Below are positions 4,689 to 5,460 of a DNA stretch of 5,460 bases, piece by piece (position 1 is the first letter of the stretch; the number at the start of each line of letters is the position of its first letter). Source of the DNA: Deltaproteobacteria bacterium (GTDB lineage Bacteria > Desulfobacterota > DSM-4660 > Desulfatiglandales > Desulfatiglandaceae); assembly GCA_018644785.1 (NCBI GenBank), contig JABGPV010000320.1:1-5460 (forward strand), in the 5' to 3' direction. The notes under the pieces were generated by a model that saw nothing but the letters and a program-made list of their open reading frames with translations, ran no database searches and had not been told where the DNA came from. The translations under genes and the position numbers were made by a program.

Positions 4689-5460
4689 ATGGCGTTTATC
4701 AAAACGATCCCCCCAGGCAAAGCAACCGGCGAGACTTCGGAGGTTTACAAGTCCCTCGCACAGGTTGAAGGGCACGGTATGATCCCAAAAATCGTGCAAG
4801 TGTTCAGCCTCAAACCCGCTGCAATGAAAATGATGATTCGCATATGGGAGATGGCCATGTGGATGGGAGACGAGCCGCGTCATAACCGGGAGATGGCGGC
4901 GGCAGCGGTCTCACGATTTAATGAATGCCATTATTGAACCGACAGCCACGAGGCATTCCTGCAGGCTGCAGGCGGAAAAGCCGATAGAGTCGCACGGTTA
5001 ATAGAGGGTTCAGCCAGCGACGAAACACCTTTCGAGCGTTCGCTTATCAAATTAATCAGGAAAAACTTTGAGCAGCCTGCACGACTCGTCCCCGCTGATC
5101 TCAATCCGCTTCGGGAGATCGTCGGAGATGGTGCATTCGATTACACCCTCGTAATCGGGTTATTCCACTTTATCAACCGGATCGCGGATCTTCTCCATGT
5201 GGCCCCGGAGGCCCTTCCGGAATCCCTTCGTCGATTCAATTTCTTAAGACGTATGACGGTCCGTATTGCAAGCTTAATAATGTCAAGAATGGACCTTAAG
5301 AATCGAAAATTCAACGCCTCCTATGAAGAAACAGTTGAAAACATTACGGCACTCTTCGAACAAGCCATGGGTAGGAAGCCAGGGGATGCGTTCGTGCCCA
5401 TTAAGTCGCGTCCCAAGCTGATAGAAGTCTTCCGGTTTATCCTTGAGGAGCGGGTCATCC
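4689..5460 (+). CDS. AhpD-like / peroxidase-related (carboxymuconolactone decarboxylase fold) protein, putative selenoprotein, 3'-truncated by window
   Basis: ATG 4689 opens a frame that meets TGA at 4935-4937 and then stays open for all 174 codons to the window end. Read through, 257 residues are visible. The TGA replaces the second cysteine of the AhpD CxxC: the segment reads N-E-C80-H-Y-[TGA, 83]-T-D-S-H87. Glu68, Cys80, position 83 and His87 have exactly the spacing of Glu118, Cys130, Cys133 and His137 in mycobacterial AhpD, the catalytic proton-relay set. Downstream residues complete the fold: EAFLQAAGG (88-96), FERSLIKLIRK (115-125) and LFHFINRIADLLHV (158-171), like the family's conserved F-N-R-A-D-LGV helix. 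Conservation on both sides of the TGA argues for selenocysteine rather than a pseudogene. Expected role: thiol/selenol peroxidase or disulfide-type redox chemistry in the cytoplasm. Residues from about 176 onward extend past a single AhpD domain and are not recognised. Alternatives are a recent nonsense mutation or a sequencing error. Standard calling would end it wrongly at 4937. Confidence 0.82.
4935..4937 (+). other. In-frame TGA read as selenocysteine (predicted)
   Basis: The codon occupies the resolving/peroxidatic cysteine position of the AhpD C-x-x-C motif (TGC CAT TAT TGA), four residues before the conserved histidine. The same frame is coding-like and stop-free on both sides. A single-base change from TGC or TGT would also give TGA, so decoding as Sec is inferred. 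Confidence 0.78.
4958..4972 (+). promoter_or_regulatory. Candidate bacterial SECIS hairpin
   Basis: CCTGCA (4958-4963), loop GGC (4964-4966) and TGCAGG (4967-4972) form a perfect 6-bp stem that begins 20 bases after the TGA; its loop lies 26 bases after it. Bacterial SECIS elements are short coding-region stem-loops about 16-37 bases downstream with a G at the start of the loop, and E. coli fdhF has a GGUC-type loop. The stem is short and may partly reflect a 7-bp tandem CTGCAGG repeat, so support is moderate. Confidence 0.55.

Noticed and set aside
4689..4937. A complete 82-residue ORF ending at TGA 4937
   Set aside because: It stops in the middle of the AhpD catalytic motif, and the same frame continues as recognisable AhpD-like protein. 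It is better read as the N-terminal part of a selenoprotein.
4935..4937. TGA as a pseudogene-causing nonsense mutation
   Set aside because: The stop falls exactly on the catalytic Cys position, there are no other stops or frameshifts in 174 following codons, and a hairpin sits at SECIS distance. It is kept as an alternative but judged less likely.

Overview
This window is one strand-uniform, tightly packed operon segment, with all genes on the + strand and no gap longer than 32 bases. It looks like an anaerobic bacterium, most probably a Desulfobacterota (deltaproteobacterial) sulfate reducer or syntroph. That is an inference from gene content: an ATP-driven 2-hydroxyacyl-CoA dehydratase/benzoyl-CoA reductase-type enzyme with two activase-type subunits, acetyl-CoA-synthase-like and CooC-like proteins, and a gene read through a UGA as selenocysteine. 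No marker gene is present to fix the taxonomy.

Layout. (1) 1-888: the 3' part of a D-component/BcrB-type subunit, cut by the window start. (2) 885-1679 and (3) 1676-2464: tandem, non-identical ASKHA ATPase/[4Fe-4S] activase subunits, each joined to the preceding gene by an ATGA overlap. (4) 2477-3205: a small protein that aligns to the middle of acetyl-CoA synthase (ACS/CdhC) and ends in a degenerate C-x2-C-x5-C version of its cluster motif. (5) 3202-3984: a CooC-type deviant Walker A ATPase with the C-x-C metal motif, overlapping the ACS-like gene by 4 bases inside a 15-bp tandem duplication. (6) 4017-4676: a GntR-family regulator of FCD type with no histidine anywhere in the protein. (7) 4689 to beyond 5460: an AhpD/peroxidase-related protein whose second catalytic cysteine codon is TGA. 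The frame stays open for all 174 codons after that TGA, and a small GGC-loop hairpin lies 20 bases downstream.

How the genes may work together. Genes 1-3, plus a partner subunit presumably just upstream, fit a class I benzoyl-CoA-reductase-like or 2-hydroxyacyl-CoA dehydratase complex. In such complexes the ATPase pair drives low-potential electrons to the substrate-binding subunits. Translational coupling ties them closely to the ACS-like/CooC-like pair, which hints at a metallocluster-handling or ATP-dependent electron-transfer accessory module; its job is not known from sequence. The GntR protein is a plausible local regulator. The Sec-containing AhpD-like protein could protect the oxygen-sensitive enzyme or act as a thiol/selenol redox partner.

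The two most notable points are the TGA-containing AhpD-like gene, which ordinary gene calling would cut to an 82-residue fragment, and the degenerate ACS-like/CooC pair inside a reductase/dehydratase operon.
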